Source: Vreelandella glaciei
Lineage (GTDB): Bacteria > Pseudomonadota > Gammaproteobacteria > Pseudomonadales > Halomonadaceae
Direction of reading: 5' to 3'
Assembly: GCF_013415125.1 (NCBI RefSeq)
Contig: NZ_JACCDE010000006.1
Location: 62,001-126,000 of the forward strand
DNA: 64,000 nucleotides
Position numbers and translations under genes: made by a program. Positions 42,598 to 52,182 of this stretch are shown here, piece by piece (the first letter of the stretch is position 1; each line of letters opens with the position of its first letter). Under the pieces are notes generated by a model that searched no databases, was not told the DNA's origin, and worked only from the letters and a program-made list of their open reading frames with translations.

Positions 42598-43251
42598 TCA
42601 AGGGCGACCTTCAAGACCGTCTGCTTCATTGGCAGAGGCCTTCGGAATCTTCATCTCGAAGCGATTATCTACCACCGTATAATCGTGATAGCCCATTCGT
42701 GCGATGGGGCGCGCTTTCATGATATCGATCTTGCCCTCTTCGGTGATGAACTCATCCCTGACGTGAATCTTCACAACCTCGGCAAAGACAATATCGATGG
42801 TGCCCACGTTCGAGTTGCCTTTTAGGCGATGCGTCGAAATGTACTTGCACTCGAAATGACAGGGGCTATCCGCCACCATCGGCACATCTGAAAGGTCTGC
42901 CTTGACCGTTTTCAGTCCGGCAAGACTGATTTCACTTTCACCATACGGCACTGCCATGGCGGACGTGTTCATGGCGTCCTTGAGGTCCCAGGTCACCATA
43001 TTCCAGACGAACCAGCCGGTCTTCTCGGCGTTGATGACAGTATCTTTTCGCCTGCCATCGGGGTACTGGTTGGCAGCAAACATTACCATCGGCGGGTCAA
43101 ACGTCAGGTTCTGCCATTGACTGTATGGTGCCAGGTTCTCTACCCCATCAGGACTGATGGAAGAGAGCCAGCCGATCGGGCGTGGAACAGTACAGCTCTT
43201 GAAGGGTGAGTAAGGCAGCGGGCACTTCTCGCTGTTCGGCATATATTTCAT
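42598..43251 (-). CDS. Flavin reductase-like (FMN-binding split barrel) protein
   Basis: A 217-residue protein of the flavin-reductase-like domain family. It has SCTVPRPIGWLSSISPDGVENLAPYSQW, FAANQYPDGRRKDTVIN, TGWFVWNMVTWDL and FECKYISTHRLKG, consistent with FMN binding. Such proteins reduce flavin for a monooxygenase or act directly as oxidoreductases. It lies between hutU and the YjiH transporter, 33 bases after hutU, with GAGGAC before its ATG. No partner monooxygenase is visible, so its role in histidine or urocanate metabolism is unclear. Confidence 0.82.
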   Translation of the reverse strand: MKYMPNSEKCPLPYSPFKSCTVPRPIGWLSSISPDGVENLAPYSQWQNLTFDPPMVMFAANQYPDGRRKDTVINAEKTGWFVWNMVTWDLKDAMNTSAMAVPYGESEISLAGLKTVKADLSDVPMVADSPCHFECKYISTHRLKGNSNVGTIDIVFAEVVKIHVRDEFITEEGKIDIMKARPIARMGYHDYTVVDNRFEMKIPKASANEADGLEGRP

Positions 43252-43284
43252 GTCATGTCCTCTTGTTTGTTGGAGTCAGGCCGT

Positions 43285-44952
43285 TCACTTGACCATCGGC
43301 AGATCAAGGTCGTTTTCACGGGCACAGTTCTTGGCGATCTCATAGCTGGCATCAGCGTGGCGCATAACGCCAGTAGCCGGATCATTCCGCAGCACGCGGC
43401 CAAGTCGTGCGTGGGCATCATCGGTACCGTCGGCGACGATCACCACGCCCGAATGCTGGGAGTAACCCATGCCCACCCCGCCGCCGTGGTGAAGGGAGAC
43501 CCAGGTGGCGCCTCCGGCGGTGTTGAGCAGCGCATTGAGCAGCGGCCAGTCGGAGACGGCATCCGAGCCATCCTGCATTGATTCAGTCTCGCGATTGGGG
43601 CTGGCCACCGAGCCGGAGTCCAGGTGGTCGCGACCAATCACAATAGGTGCTTTGAGCTCGCCACTGGCGACCATGGCGTTAAACGCCTGCCCCAAGCGAG
43701 CACGATCCTTTAAGCCAACCCAGCAGATGCGCGCCGGTAAGCCCTGGAAGCTGATACGCTCCTTGGCCATATCCAGCCAGTTATGCAGATGCGGATCATC
43801 TGGGATGAGTTCTTTGACTTTCTGATCGGTTTTATAGATATCTTCTGGATCACCGGAGAGCGCGACCCAGCGGAATGGGCCAATTCCCTGGCAGAACAGT
43901 GGGCGAATGTAGGCAGGCACAAAGCCGGGGAAGTCGAAAGCATTAGAAACGCCCTCCTCCTGAGCCATCTGGCGAATGTTATTGCCATAATCGAAGGTAG
44001 GTATACCCATTGCCTGGAAGTCGAGCATGGCCTGCACATGCACCGCCATGGAGCGCTTAGCCGCCTTGACCACCACCTCGGGTTCGGTTTTCCCGCGTGC
44101 CAAATACTCATCCCATGACCAGCCTGCGGGCAGATAACCGTGCAGCGGGTCGTGAGCGCTAGTCTGGTCAGTCACCATATCCGGTTTGACGCCACGCTTA
44201 ATCAGTTCCGGCAGTATTTCAGCGGCATTGCCATGCAACGCAATCGAAACGGCTTTACCTTCTGAGGTGTAGCGCTCCAGGCGCACCAGAGCATCGTCGA
44301 GGTCGCTCGCCTGCTCATCCACATAGCGGGTACGCAGACGCATATCAATGCGGCTCTGCTGACACTCAATATTCAGACTGCAGGCACCCGCCAGCGTTGC
44401 CGCCAATGGCTGCGCCCCGCCCATACCGCCAAGACCGGCCGTCAGAATCCAGCGCCCGGCCAGTTTGCCGTCGTAGTGCTGGCGACCAGCCTCAACAAAG
44501 GTTTCGTAAGTACCCTGAACAATGCCCTGAGAGCCGATGTAGATCCATGAGCCAGCCGTCATCTGGCCGTACATCATCAGGCCTTTCTTATCCAGTTCAT
44601 TGAAATGCTCCCAGTTAGCCCAGGCTGGCACTAGGTTGGAATTGGCAATCAGCACCCTCGGGGCGTCTTTATGGGTTTCAAATATCCCCACCGGCTTACC
44701 AGACTGAATCAGCAGTGACTGGTTATCTTCTAAACGTTTGAGCGTTTCAACGATGGTATCGAAACACTCCCAATTGCGGGCGGCGCGGCCAATCCCGCCA
44801 TAGACCACCAGCTCTTTGGGATTCTCGGCGACATCTGGATCTAGGTTGTTCATCAGCATGCGCAGCGGTGCTTCAGTCAGCCAGCTCTTGCAGGAGAGCT
44901 CGACTCCATGAGGTGCCCGAATTTCGGTATCGCGAAAGCGTGAAAGAGACAT
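43285..44952 (-). CDS. hutU: Urocanate hydratase HutU
   Basis: A 555-residue NAD-dependent urocanase that converts urocanate to imidazolone propionate. Typical segments are [78 protein letters not shown] and [20 protein letters not shown] precedes the ATG. It begins the leftward operon hutU-flavin reductase-YjiH-HutH fragment-hutI-hutG, and a HutC-type operator lies 26 bases upstream. Confidence 0.97.
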   Translation of the reverse strand: MSLSRFRDTEIRAPHGVELSCKSWLTEAPLRMLMNNLDPDVAENPKELVVYGGIGRAARNWECFDTIVETLKRLEDNQSLLIQSGKPVGIFETHKDAPRVLIANSNLVPAWANWEHFNELDKKGLMMYGQMTAGSWIYIGSQGIVQGTYETFVEAGRQHYDGKLAGRWILTAGLGGMGGAQPLAATLAGACSLNIECQQSRIDMRLRTRYVDEQASDLDDALVRLERYTSEGKAVSIALHGNAAEILPELIKRGVKPDMVTDQTSAHDPLHGYLPAGWSWDEYLARGKTEPEVVVKAAKRSMAVHVQAMLDFQAMGIPTFDYGNNIRQMAQEEGVSNAFDFPGFVPAYIRPLFCQGIGPFRWVALSGDPEDIYKTDQKVKELIPDDPHLHNWLDMAKERISFQGLPARICWVGLKDRARLGQAFNAMVASGELKAPIVIGRDHLDSGSVASPNRETESMQDGSDAVSDWPLLNALLNTAGGATWVSLHHGGGVGMGYSQHSGVVIVADGTDDAHARLGRVLRNDPATGVMRHADASYEIAKNCARENDLDLPMVK

Positions 44953-44978
44953 GGTAACTCCTGTTTGTTGTCAAAGTT

Positions 44979-44988
44979 TGTATATACA
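44979..44988. promoter_or_regulatory. hutC: HutC operator in front of hutU
   Basis: A perfect palindrome TGTATATACA 26 bases before the hutU start codon. It matches the core site reported for the HutC repressor in Pseudomonas and recurs before other units of this locus. Confidence 0.75.
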
Positions 44989-45102
44989 TTATGGCAACAA
45001 ACGCTTCTGCGCAATCACCTAAATCGCCCTTTTTAGCAAAAAAAAACTCAGTCCTAAATATTCACCAACATAGTGCAAACGCCAACAATAGGGCGAAATT
45101 AC

Positions 45103-45114
45103 GCACCAAAATGG
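45103..45114. promoter_or_regulatory. NtrC-like half site between hutU and hutF
   Basis: GCACCAAAATGG matches most of the left and centre of the NtrC consensus TGCACC-N5-GGTGCA. The decamer GCACCAAAAT recurs at 49101 in the other hut promoter region. Nitrogen control of hut genes is known in Pseudomonas; here it is only suggested. Confidence 0.35.
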
Positions 45115-45169
45115 ACTTTACGAGGAAATTCCAACTCTCTTCTTTACCTAAGAAGCGGACTTCGCTATA

Positions 45170-45179
45170 TGTATATACA
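45170..45179. promoter_or_regulatory. hutC: HutC operator in front of hutF
   Basis: A perfect TGTATATACA ending 33 bases before the hutF start, with flanks ATA and TTA. With the site at 44979 it would let one repressor control both divergent units. Confidence 0.75.
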
Positions 45180-45212
45180 TTAGCCGTTATTCGTTAACAA
45201 AAAGGAGCCCCG

Positions 45213-46574
45213 ATGACCCATTGCTATTTTGCTGATCATGCCCTACTGCCGACTGGATGGGCCTCTCAGGTGCTGTTCGAAGTCGATGCCACCGGCATGC
45301 TGATATCGGTACTGCCCAACAGCTCGCCCGGCAACGCCCAGCGCTTAGCCGGGCCAGCGCTACCCGGTATGCCTAACCTACATTCACACGCTTTTCAGCG
45401 CGCCATGGCGGGCCTGGCAGAAATCGGTAGCCCCCAGCCAGACAGCTTCTGGAGCTGGCGAGACCGCATGTACGGCTTGGTGGACCGCCTGACACCGAAT
45501 CAAGTGGGCACTATTGCCCAATCGCTGTATGTCGAAATGCTTAAGGGCGGCTATACCCAGGTCAGCGAGTTTCATTATTTGCACCACGATCTATCGGGCA
45601 AGGCCCATAGCGATCCGGCTGAAATGGCCTGGGCGATTAGCCAAGCGGCCGAGCGCAGTGGCATTGCGCTTACCTTGCTACCGGTGCTTTACGCCCACAG
45701 CGGCTTTGGCGGCCAGCCACCCAATCATGGGCAAAGACGTTTTATCCACGCCGTACCAGATTTTTTGAAATTGCTTGAGACGTTGAAGCCAAGCTTTACC
45801 GACCACTCCACACAGGCACTAGGCATGGCGTTTCATTCCCTGCGCGCGGTGACATTGGAAGAGATCCAGGCGGTGCTGGCGACGAACCCTGTCGGGCCAC
45901 GCCACATTCATGTCGCCGAGCAGCAACGCGAAGTGGAAGACAGCCTCGCCTATTCAGGCAAACGCCCTGTGCGCTGGCTACTGGATAACGTTGAGGTGGA
46001 TGAGCGCTGGTGTTTGATCCATGCCACACACCTGGACGACTCAGAAGTACGTGACCTTGCTGCTAGCGGCGCGGTGGCGGGGCTCTGCCCGACCACGGAG
46101 GCCAATCTGGGTGACGGACTCTTCCGCGCAGTGGAGTATGCCGCCCAGGGCGGGCGTTTAGGCATTGGCTCTGATAGCCATGTCTCACTCGATGTGGTTG
46201 AAGAGCTACGCCTGCTTGAGTACGGCCAGCGCCTTGCCACCCAACAGCGCAACTGCCTGCACAATAGCGACATACGCCCGGTGGCTGACTGGCTTTACCG
46301 CAGCGCCTTGGCTGGCGGTGCCCAAGCCTCCGGCCAGCCCATCGGCGCCCTGGAAGTCGGCAAGCGCGCCGACATGGTGGTACTGGATGGCAGTGACCCC
46401 TACCTTGCCACTAGCGCAGACGACACCCGTCTGGGGCGCTGGCTATTTGGCGGTTCCAAACAGCAGATACGCGATGTCATGGTCGCAGGCCGCTGGGTCA
46501 TTCAGGCGCGACGCCATGCCCTCGACGACGTTAACCGCACCGCACTGGCAGGCCTGTTTCGAGAGATTGACTAA
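45213..46574 (+). CDS. hutF: Formiminoglutamate deiminase HutF
   Basis: A 453-residue amidohydrolase that converts N-formimino-L-glutamate to N-formyl-L-glutamate and ammonia. The zinc-binding residues are visible: HSH (residues 57 and 59, in GMPNLHSHAFQRAM), HVAEQ, IHATHLDDSE and GSDSHVSLDVVEELR. AAGGAGC precedes the ATG. It has its own promoter with a HutC operator and is divergent from hutU. With hutG it completes the deformylase route to glutamate plus formate. Confidence 0.95.
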   Translation: MTHCYFADHALLPTGWASQVLFEVDATGMLISVLPNSSPGNAQRLAGPALPGMPNLHSHAFQRAMAGLAEIGSPQPDSFWSWRDRMYGLVDRLTPNQVGTIAQSLYVEMLKGGYTQVSEFHYLHHDLSGKAHSDPAEMAWAISQAAERSGIALTLLPVLYAHSGFGGQPPNHGQRRFIHAVPDFLKLLETLKPSFTDHSTQALGMAFHSLRAVTLEEIQAVLATNPVGPRHIHVAEQQREVEDSLAYSGKRPVRWLLDNVEVDERWCLIHATHLDDSEVRDLAASGAVAGLCPTTEANLGDGLFRAVEYAAQGGRLGIGSDSHVSLDVVEELRLLEYGQRLATQQRNCLHNSDIRPVADWLYRSALAGGAQASGQPIGALEVGKRADMVVLDGSDPYLATSADDTRLGRWLFGGSKQQIRDVMVAGRWVIQARRHALDDVNRTALAGLFREID

Positions 46575-46592
46575 GCTGTTGAGCGAGAGCGA

Positions 46593-47306
46593 CTAATGGG
46601 GGGAGTGCGCCATTGAGCGCAGCTTGTAGCGGTCGCCTGGGTGAAGCAAATGGGCATAGCTAATCAGGCGATCACCCGACCAGGTACGGCGGTGCACGCT
46701 GAGACACGGCAGAGGCGAGTCAACTTCTAGCCACTCTGCGGTTTGAGCATCGACCAGCACGGCCTCGACGATATGCTCCATATCCGTAATGGGGCAAGCA
46801 GCGACCAGTACTTCATTCGGAGTATGCTTGGAGAAGTCTGCATCCAGATAACCGGGCACCCAGCGCGGATTAACGTAACGGTCTTCAAGCTGAATGGGCA
46901 GGCCATTTTCGAGGTGAATCAGAATGGAGTGGAATAGCTTAGTGCCAATACGCACGCCCATACGCAGGGCGATCTCGTCGTCGGCATTAAGCGGCTCACA
47001 GCGCAACACACGGTTTGTGTAGTCATGGCCACGGCTGCGTACTTCATCAGCGATATTATTGACTTCCGCCAACGGCGATTCAGAGCGGCGATCAGTCACA
47101 AAGGTGCCGATCCCCGATTGACGCACCAGATAACCCTCCTGCACCAGATCACGAATAGCTTTATTAGCTGTCATCCTGCTGACCCCAAAGGTGACCGCCA
47201 GCTGCTCTTCAGGCGGGATTTTATGGTCGACGGGAAAGTGACCCGTTTGGATGTTATCCAGCAGGTAGTGCTTGATCTGTTGATATCGGGGCGGTTGGCG
47301 TCCCAC
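46593..47306 (-). CDS. hutC: Histidine utilisation repressor HutC (GntR family)
   Basis: A 237-residue GntR/HutC-type repressor: winged helix at about 8-75 (QLAVTFGVSRMTANKAIRDLVQEGYLVRQ) and a UTRA ligand domain at about 95-230. It presumably binds TGTATATACA sites and releases them with urocanate, as in Pseudomonas. The start codon is GTG, with GAGGAG upstream. It follows hutD by 35 bases and is convergent with hutF. A second, related regulator is encoded at 58087. Confidence 0.93.
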   Translation of the reverse strand: MGRQPPRYQQIKHYLLDNIQTGHFPVDHKIPPEEQLAVTFGVSRMTANKAIRDLVQEGYLVRQSGIGTFVTDRRSESPLAEVNNIADEVRSRGHDYTNRVLRCEPLNADDEIALRMGVRIGTKLFHSILIHLENGLPIQLEDRYVNPRWVPGYLDADFSKHTPNEVLVAACPITDMEHIVEAVLVDAQTAEWLEVDSPLPCLSVHRRTWSGDRLISYAHLLHPGDRYKLRSMAHSPH

Positions 47307-47341
47307 GTGCTCTCCTCAAATCCCTTTTATCGCCCGGCTTA

Positions 47342-47941
47342 TCAACCCATCGCCCTCAGGTCGATGCTAAGCAGGTGCGTTCCAGGCATCGTCTCAAATT
47401 TGATCGTCTCGCAGGCAGCGTTAACCGGCGCCAAGAGAGGCTCTTGCCCAGGCCAATACCACAGGTCGCAATCATTGAGCGACTGCGCTGGTCGGCTGGA
47501 CATCCACGCAGTCCCACCCACAGCCACTACCAGTGTCTCAGCACCTGGGTGTCGCTGTAGCGGCTCTCCCTGGGTTAGCCAAGCCACACGGGCCTGCCAT
47601 TGAAGTGGATTGTACATCAAATTCAGCGCCCGACTCGCCCCTTCAGGTAGCAAGCACTCCACCGCCGTATCACCATCAAAAACAACGCTTTGTCGAGGCA
47701 CTAACTTAGTGCGTTGATCGGGCAGTATCAGCGTGACCGGATGCGTGCCAACCACGGTGAAATGACGTTTCAGCCCAGCCATAACCGAGAATGGCCCCGG
47801 CCTTTCCAGCTCCGCCATCGACACCCGCCACCCCGGTGAGTCAACGCTGGCTTGGCGGGCCACTTCACGGGTAACGCCGCCACCATTGCGCCAAGCAACG
47901 GGCACCAGCTCGGCAAAGCGATATGTCATCCATGAGCCCAT
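47342..47941 (-). CDS. hutD: HutD family protein
   Basis: A roughly 199-residue cupin-like HutD protein with the signature VAWRNGGGVTREVAR at the N-terminus and PGWRVSMAELERPGPFSVMAGLKRHFTVV after it. HutD proteins are conserved in hut operons, where a governor role that limits hut expression has been proposed; biochemical function is unknown. The start is unclear: TTG at 47956 (overlapping the oxygenase stop), ATG at 47941 or ATG at 47929 (MTYRF). It lies between the oxygenase and hutC and is probably co-transcribed with both. Confidence 0.88.
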   Translation of the reverse strand: MGSWMTYRFAELVPVAWRNGGGVTREVARQASVDSPGWRVSMAELERPGPFSVMAGLKRHFTVVGTHPVTLILPDQRTKLVPRQSVVFDGDTAVECLLPEGASRALNLMYNPLQWQARVAWLTQGEPLQRHPGAETLVVAVGGTAWMSSRPAQSLNDCDLWYWPGQEPLLAPVNAACETIKFETMPGTHLLSIDLRAMG

Positions 47942-47952
47942 AAAGATGCCCG

Positions 47953-48924
47953 TCAAGGCGCCGCAGATTTGCGATAGCTCATAGAAGCATCAATACGACC
48001 CAGGATATAGTCGCCCGCGGCGACTGGCGGGTAAATCGCCTCGTCAGCAGCAACACCCAAATCGACAGGATCAACCAGCGCAGCATAGGTAGGATCATAA
48101 AAGGTGGCGATGGAATAACGTTCGCGGCCACTGGTGTTGATAACCCGATGCAGGGTAGAGCGAAAGCGGTCATTAGACCACCGCGCCAGCAGATCACCGA
48201 CATTGACGACCAGCGACCCCTCAATGAAAGGCGCGTCAATCCAACGCTCGCTGCCCAGCTCACGCACCTGCAAACCACCGACGGCATCTTGGTAAAGCAA
48301 CGTCACGCAACCATAATCGGTATGCGGGGCAACGCCAAATTGATCGGCTGGCCGATCATCAGACTGGACGGGATAATAGACCGCCTGAGTGCGCTGTAAC
48401 GGCTTGGTGTACTTGTCAGCGAAGAACTCAGGATCAATATCCAGGCTCATGGCAATGGCACGCAGCAGATCCGCTCCGCAGCGGCCTACCTCAACAAAGT
48501 AGCGATCCATGGCTGGCTGAAACTCCGGCATAAAGTCTGGCCACTGGTTCGGCCCACGCAGTGCCTCGCCTGCCAGTACACTTGGGTCATCCTCGGCCAA
48601 GTCCAGCCCAAAACCATAGAACTCCTTCTCATCAGGTCGGGTTGCCTGATACATAGTGGCACCACCGCGCCGATGAAAACCACGGTGGTGCTTATTAACC
48701 GCCACCTGCGCCTTGCGCTCCAGTGGCTCAGCAAAGAAGCGCTGGGCGGCCTGCATAGCATCGTCTATTACTGCCTGTGATAAACCATGGTTGATGATGT
48801 AAAAGAACCCCACCTGGGTACAGGCGTTGTGTATCGCCTCCCCCGCCCGCGCGAGGCTATCAGGGTCGCCCTCACGCACGCCCTGCATATCAACCAGCGG
48901 TATGGTCATTGCTGAAGTTGTCAT
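47953..48924 (-). CDS. 2-oxoglutarate/Fe(II)-type oxygenase (isopenicillin N synthase family)
   Basis: A 323-residue non-haem iron oxygenase. The N-terminal domain has IPLVDMQGV and QVGFFYIINHGL, and the barrel has the iron triad His201-x-Asp203 (APHTDYG) and His259 (LHRVIN), plus RYS at 269-271 for 2-oxoglutarate binding. The fold and motifs are clear; the substrate is not. It heads a leftward unit with hutD and hutC, with a near-perfect HutC site about 105 bases upstream, so it is probably part of the histidine regulon. I use the ATG at 48924 with GGAG upstream; a TTG at 48945 is also open. Confidence 0.87.
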   Translation of the reverse strand: MTTSAMTIPLVDMQGVREGDPDSLARAGEAIHNACTQVGFFYIINHGLSQAVIDDAMQAAQRFFAEPLERKAQVAVNKHHRGFHRRGGATMYQATRPDEKEFYGFGLDLAEDDPSVLAGEALRGPNQWPDFMPEFQPAMDRYFVEVGRCGADLLRAIAMSLDIDPEFFADKYTKPLQRTQAVYYPVQSDDRPADQFGVAPHTDYGCVTLLYQDAVGGLQVRELGSERWIDAPFIEGSLVVNVGDLLARWSNDRFRSTLHRVINTSGRERYSIATFYDPTYAALVDPVDLGVAADEAIYPPVAAGDYILGRIDASMSYRKSAAP

Positions 48925-48945
48925 TACTTGAGTCTCCACTGTCAA

Positions 48946-49379
48946 CGAAAAGCCAGCCCAATCCTTACCCGTGTTAGTCCACTTAGGCTATCGGTAGCGG
49001 CTATAAACAAGAACAGCCACAAGCAATAAGTATATACATATAAAAATGCTTTTATCTATCCATGTTATTAAAACAAATCCTATAAAATTTCGCCTAAAAC
49101 GCACCAAAATCACACAAAAATCACCATTTATGCACTAAAAATTATCATTTTAAAATAATATCTAACAGCGCCAGGAAACTTAACCAATAGAACTTGCATA
49201 AATACCACCTACCTGTATATACATAATAGCAACGCTCGATTTCATAGCCACAGATTCACAACTATAGGTTCACAACAACAGCTGGGAAGATCTAAAAACC
49301 ATTTTCAACACCCGCTGAGTGAGAAAAAGACTGTTTAGATGCTCCCAAATGATGCCCGTAAAGCACTTCAGAGGTCACC
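48946..49379. promoter_or_regulatory. Divergent hut promoter region between the oxygenase and hutH
   Basis: A 434-base AT-rich region with no supported gene. It carries AGTATATACA (49029-49038, one mismatch to TGTATATACA), a perfect TGTATATACA at 49214-49223, and GCACCAAAAT (49101-49110), shared with the hutU-hutF gap. It must drive the oxygenase-hutD-hutC unit leftwards and hutH rightwards. Confidence 0.7.
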
Positions 49380-50912
49380 ATGACATCAGTACAACGACTC
49401 TCCCCCGGCCAACTTACGCTTGCCACACTGCGCGCGCTTTTTGAGGACAGCCCCACTATCGAGCTCGATGAGGAGAGCAGGGCTAGAGTCGCTCGGGCCG
49501 AAGCAACGGTTAGCGACATTTTGGATAGTGGCCGCACCGTTTACGGTATTAACACCGGCTTTGGCGTGCTCGCCCAGACCTCAATACCACGCGCGTCACT
49601 CACAGAGCTCCAGCGAAACTTAGTGCTGTCACACAGCACAGGGGTTGGTGACAACTTAGACGAAGCCACCGTTGGTTTGATACTGGCGCTTAAGGCCGCC
49701 TCGCTGGCCCGTGGCCACTCCGGCGTACGCTGGCTGATCATTGACGCATTGCTGGCGCTTTACAACGCCCAGGTCTACCCCTGTATTCCCGCTAAAGGCT
49801 CAGTAGGCGCCTCAGGGGATCTTGCGCCGCTAGCGCATTTAGCCGCCACCCTGCTCGGCGAAGGCCGCATGCGCCATAAGGGACGCGAGATACCAGCCGT
49901 TGAAGGACTTGCCCTAGCGGGTCTGGCACCGCTGACACTAGCGCCCAAGGAGGGGCTGGCACTCATCAACGGAACACAAGTTTCCACTGCACTTGCGTTG
50001 CGCGGCCTGTTCGCCACCGAAAAACTATTCACCGCTGCCGTGCTCGCCGGTAGCCTGACAGTGGATGCTTTAAAAGGCTCAGACACCCCGTTTGACGAGC
50101 GCATCCAGGCCGTTCGCGGCCACCCCGGTCAGTGTGATGTCGCTGGTTTCTACCGCGAGCTGCTAGCGGGCAGCCGGGTGCGCGAATCCCACCGCGACTG
50201 CCCGCGGGTTCAGGATCCCTACTCGCTGCGCTGCCAGCCCCAGGTGATGGGCGCCTGCCTCGACCACTTACGCTTTGCAGCGGGCGTATTTCTACGTGAA
50301 GCTAACGCCGTTTCTGATAATCCGCTGATCTTTGACAACGGTGACGTCCTTTCCGGCGGCAACTTCCATGCTGAGCCGGTTGCCATGGCCTCCGATGTGC
50401 TGGCGCTGGTGATCTCAGAAATCGGCGCGCTGTCGGAAAGACGCATCGCCCAACTCGTCGACCCCGCCCTCTCAGGGCTACCGGCGTTCTTGGTCAACGA
50501 CAGTGGCCTTAACTCTGGCTTCATGATTGCCCAAGTTAGTGCGGCGGCACTGGCGTCCGAGAACAAAACCCTGGCCCACCCCGCCTCAGTAGACAGCCTG
50601 CCGACCTCCGCCAATCAAGAAGACCACGTATCAATGGCGACGTTTGCCGCAAGGCGACTGGCCGACATGGCGTTTAACTCCAGCGCGGTAGTCGCCATTG
50701 AGCTACTGGCGGCGGCCCAAGGGGTGGAATTCCACCGCCCCATGACCACGTCACCTTCCCTCGAAGAAGCGCTGGCACTGATTCGGCGCGACGTTAAACA
50801 TTACGACCGGGATCGCTACTTTGCCCCCGATCTCGTTGCCGCCCAGCGCTTTGTTGACGAGGCTATCTTCGAACCACTGCTGCCCCGCCCACGCCTCTAC
50901 GCCGAAGGTTGA
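49380..50912 (+). CDS. hutH: Histidine ammonia-lyase HutH (full length)
   Basis: A 510-residue lyase that removes ammonia from histidine to give urocanate. The Ala144-Ser145-Gly146 triad that forms the MIO cofactor is intact ([10 protein letters not shown]), as are VYGINTGFG (Tyr55), [17 protein letters not shown] (Tyr281), GGNFHAEP (Phe329) and ANQEDHVSM (Glu414). It opens a rightward unit with the two hydroxyacid oxidase genes, the next gene starting one base after its stop codon. A HutC operator lies about 155 bases upstream. This is the functional HutH; the fragment at 40542 lacks the active site triad. Confidence 0.97.
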   Translation: MTSVQRLSPGQLTLATLRALFEDSPTIELDEESRARVARAEATVSDILDSGRTVYGINTGFGVLAQTSIPRASLTELQRNLVLSHSTGVGDNLDEATVGLILALKAASLARGHSGVRWLIIDALLALYNAQVYPCIPAKGSVGASGDLAPLAHLAATLLGEGRMRHKGREIPAVEGLALAGLAPLTLAPKEGLALINGTQVSTALALRGLFATEKLFTAAVLAGSLTVDALKGSDTPFDERIQAVRGHPGQCDVAGFYRELLAGSRVRESHRDCPRVQDPYSLRCQPQVMGACLDHLRFAAGVFLREANAVSDNPLIFDNGDVLSGGNFHAEPVAMASDVLALVISEIGALSERRIAQLVDPALSGLPAFLVNDSGLNSGFMIAQVSAAALASENKTLAHPASVDSLPTSANQEDHVSMATFAARRLADMAFNSSAVVAIELLAAAQGVEFHRPMTTSPSLEEALALIRRDVKHYDRDRYFAPDLVAAQRFVDEAIFEPLLPRPRLYAEG

Positions 50913-50913
50913 T

Positions 50914-52182
50914 ATGAAACGACGCTACGCCCCAAGCCACCGCTGGCGACACGCCCAAAGTATCGATGAACTGGCCTCGATGGCCAGTAGCCGACTGCCC
51001 GCCTTTGCCTGGGAATATCTCAATGCAGGTGCCGAGGACGAGCACACCCTCAACGACAATCGCAGAGCATTTCAACGCTGGCAGTGGCGACCACGCACGC
51101 TGCTTGACCTAAGCGAGATCGACAGCCGCACCACCCTTTTGGGCCAGGAGTGCGCAATACCCCTGGCAATCGCCCCCACCGGCTACAACGGCATGCTGTG
51201 GCGTGACGCTGATATCGCCCTAGCCCGAGCGGCGCAACGTCACGACGTGCCCTTCACGCTGAGTACCGTATCCTGCAATAGCCTTGAGGCGGTTGCCGCC
51301 GCTGTCCCAACCGGTCGGCTGTGGTTTCAGCTCTATCCACTACGCGATAAATCAGCGACCCAGGATCTGATCGAACGCGCTCAAGCAGCTAATGCAGAGG
51401 CTCTTGTAGTCACTACCGATGCAGTGGTGCTCGGTCGACGCGAGTGGGACAGCCGCAGCTACCTGAACCCTCGACGCCTGACCATGGGCCATACGCTAGA
51501 TGCTTTGTGCCACCCACGCTGGGCCGCCCAGGCACTCTGGCCCAACGGCCTACCGACACTGGGCAACCTGCTCAAATACTTGCCCGCAGGGGAGCACAGT
51601 GCGGCCAGCGCAGCTACCTACATCAGTCAACAAATGGCGACCGACTTAACGTGGGAAGCGCTAGCCGAGATTCGCCAGCAGTGGTCGGGCAAGCTGATCA
51701 TCAAGGGTATTCTCAATGCTGAGGATGCCCGCCATTGCCAGCGGCTAGGGGCCGACGCCATCGTGGTTACCAACCATGGTGGACGCCAACTGGATGGCTC
51801 GCCTGCCAGCCTCGACTGCTTGCCACCCATCGTCGATGCGGTGGGAAAAGAACTTGAGATTCTGCTCGATAGCGGCATTCGCCGAGGTAGCGATATTGCC
51901 AAAGCGCTAGCTCTAGGCGCCAATGGCGTACTCAGTGGAAGGGCCACGCTATATGGTCTCGCGGTTGGCGGCGAGGCAGGCGCTAATCATGCCCTGACGC
52001 TACTCCAGCAACAGTTACACAATACGCTTGCTCTGCTGGGTCGCCCATGCGTGTCCCAACTCGACCGCGACTGTCTGGGTCTTCCCCTCCATCTTTCACA
52101 CGACAACTCACATTACCTCACGGCTAATTCGGTGGATTCGCCCACACAAACCGTGCAGCCGACTATGGGAGATCTATCGTGA
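50914..52182 (+). CDS. FMN-dependent L-2-hydroxyacid oxidase/dehydrogenase (LldD family)
   Basis: A 422-residue member of the lactate/glycolate/mandelate oxidase family. It has FAWEYLNAGAEDEHT, LAIAPTGYNGMLWRDAD, FQLYPLRDK and LIIKGILNAEDA, and catalytic His288 and Arg291 in TNHGGRQLDG, then DSGIRRGSDIAKALALGA. It oxidises an L-2-hydroxyacid to the 2-oxoacid. It starts at 50914, one base after the hutH stop, and ends in a GTGA overlap with the next oxidase gene, so the three are coupled. Being tied to hutH suggests an imidazole hydroxyacid rather than lactate as substrate; that is inference. A long open frame into hutH (from 50821) is not used. Confidence 0.85.
   Translation: MKRRYAPSHRWRHAQSIDELASMASSRLPAFAWEYLNAGAEDEHTLNDNRRAFQRWQWRPRTLLDLSEIDSRTTLLGQECAIPLAIAPTGYNGMLWRDADIALARAAQRHDVPFTLSTVSCNSLEAVAAAVPTGRLWFQLYPLRDKSATQDLIERAQAANAEALVVTTDAVVLGRREWDSRSYLNPRRLTMGHTLDALCHPRWAAQALWPNGLPTLGNLLKYLPAGEHSAASAATYISQQMATDLTWEALAEIRQQWSGKLIIKGILNAEDARHCQRLGADAIVVTNHGGRQLDGSPASLDCLPPIVDAVGKELEILLDSGIRRGSDIAKALALGANGVLSGRATLYGLAVGGEAGANHALTLLQQQLHNTLALLGRPCVSQLDRDCLGLPLHLSHDNSHYLTANSVDSPTQTVQPTMGDLS

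Noticed and set aside
50821..50913. Longer N-terminus of the LldD-type oxidase reaching into hutH
   Set aside because: The upstream codons are the hutH 3' end read in another frame. The ATG at 50914 has an AAGG site and matches the family start.
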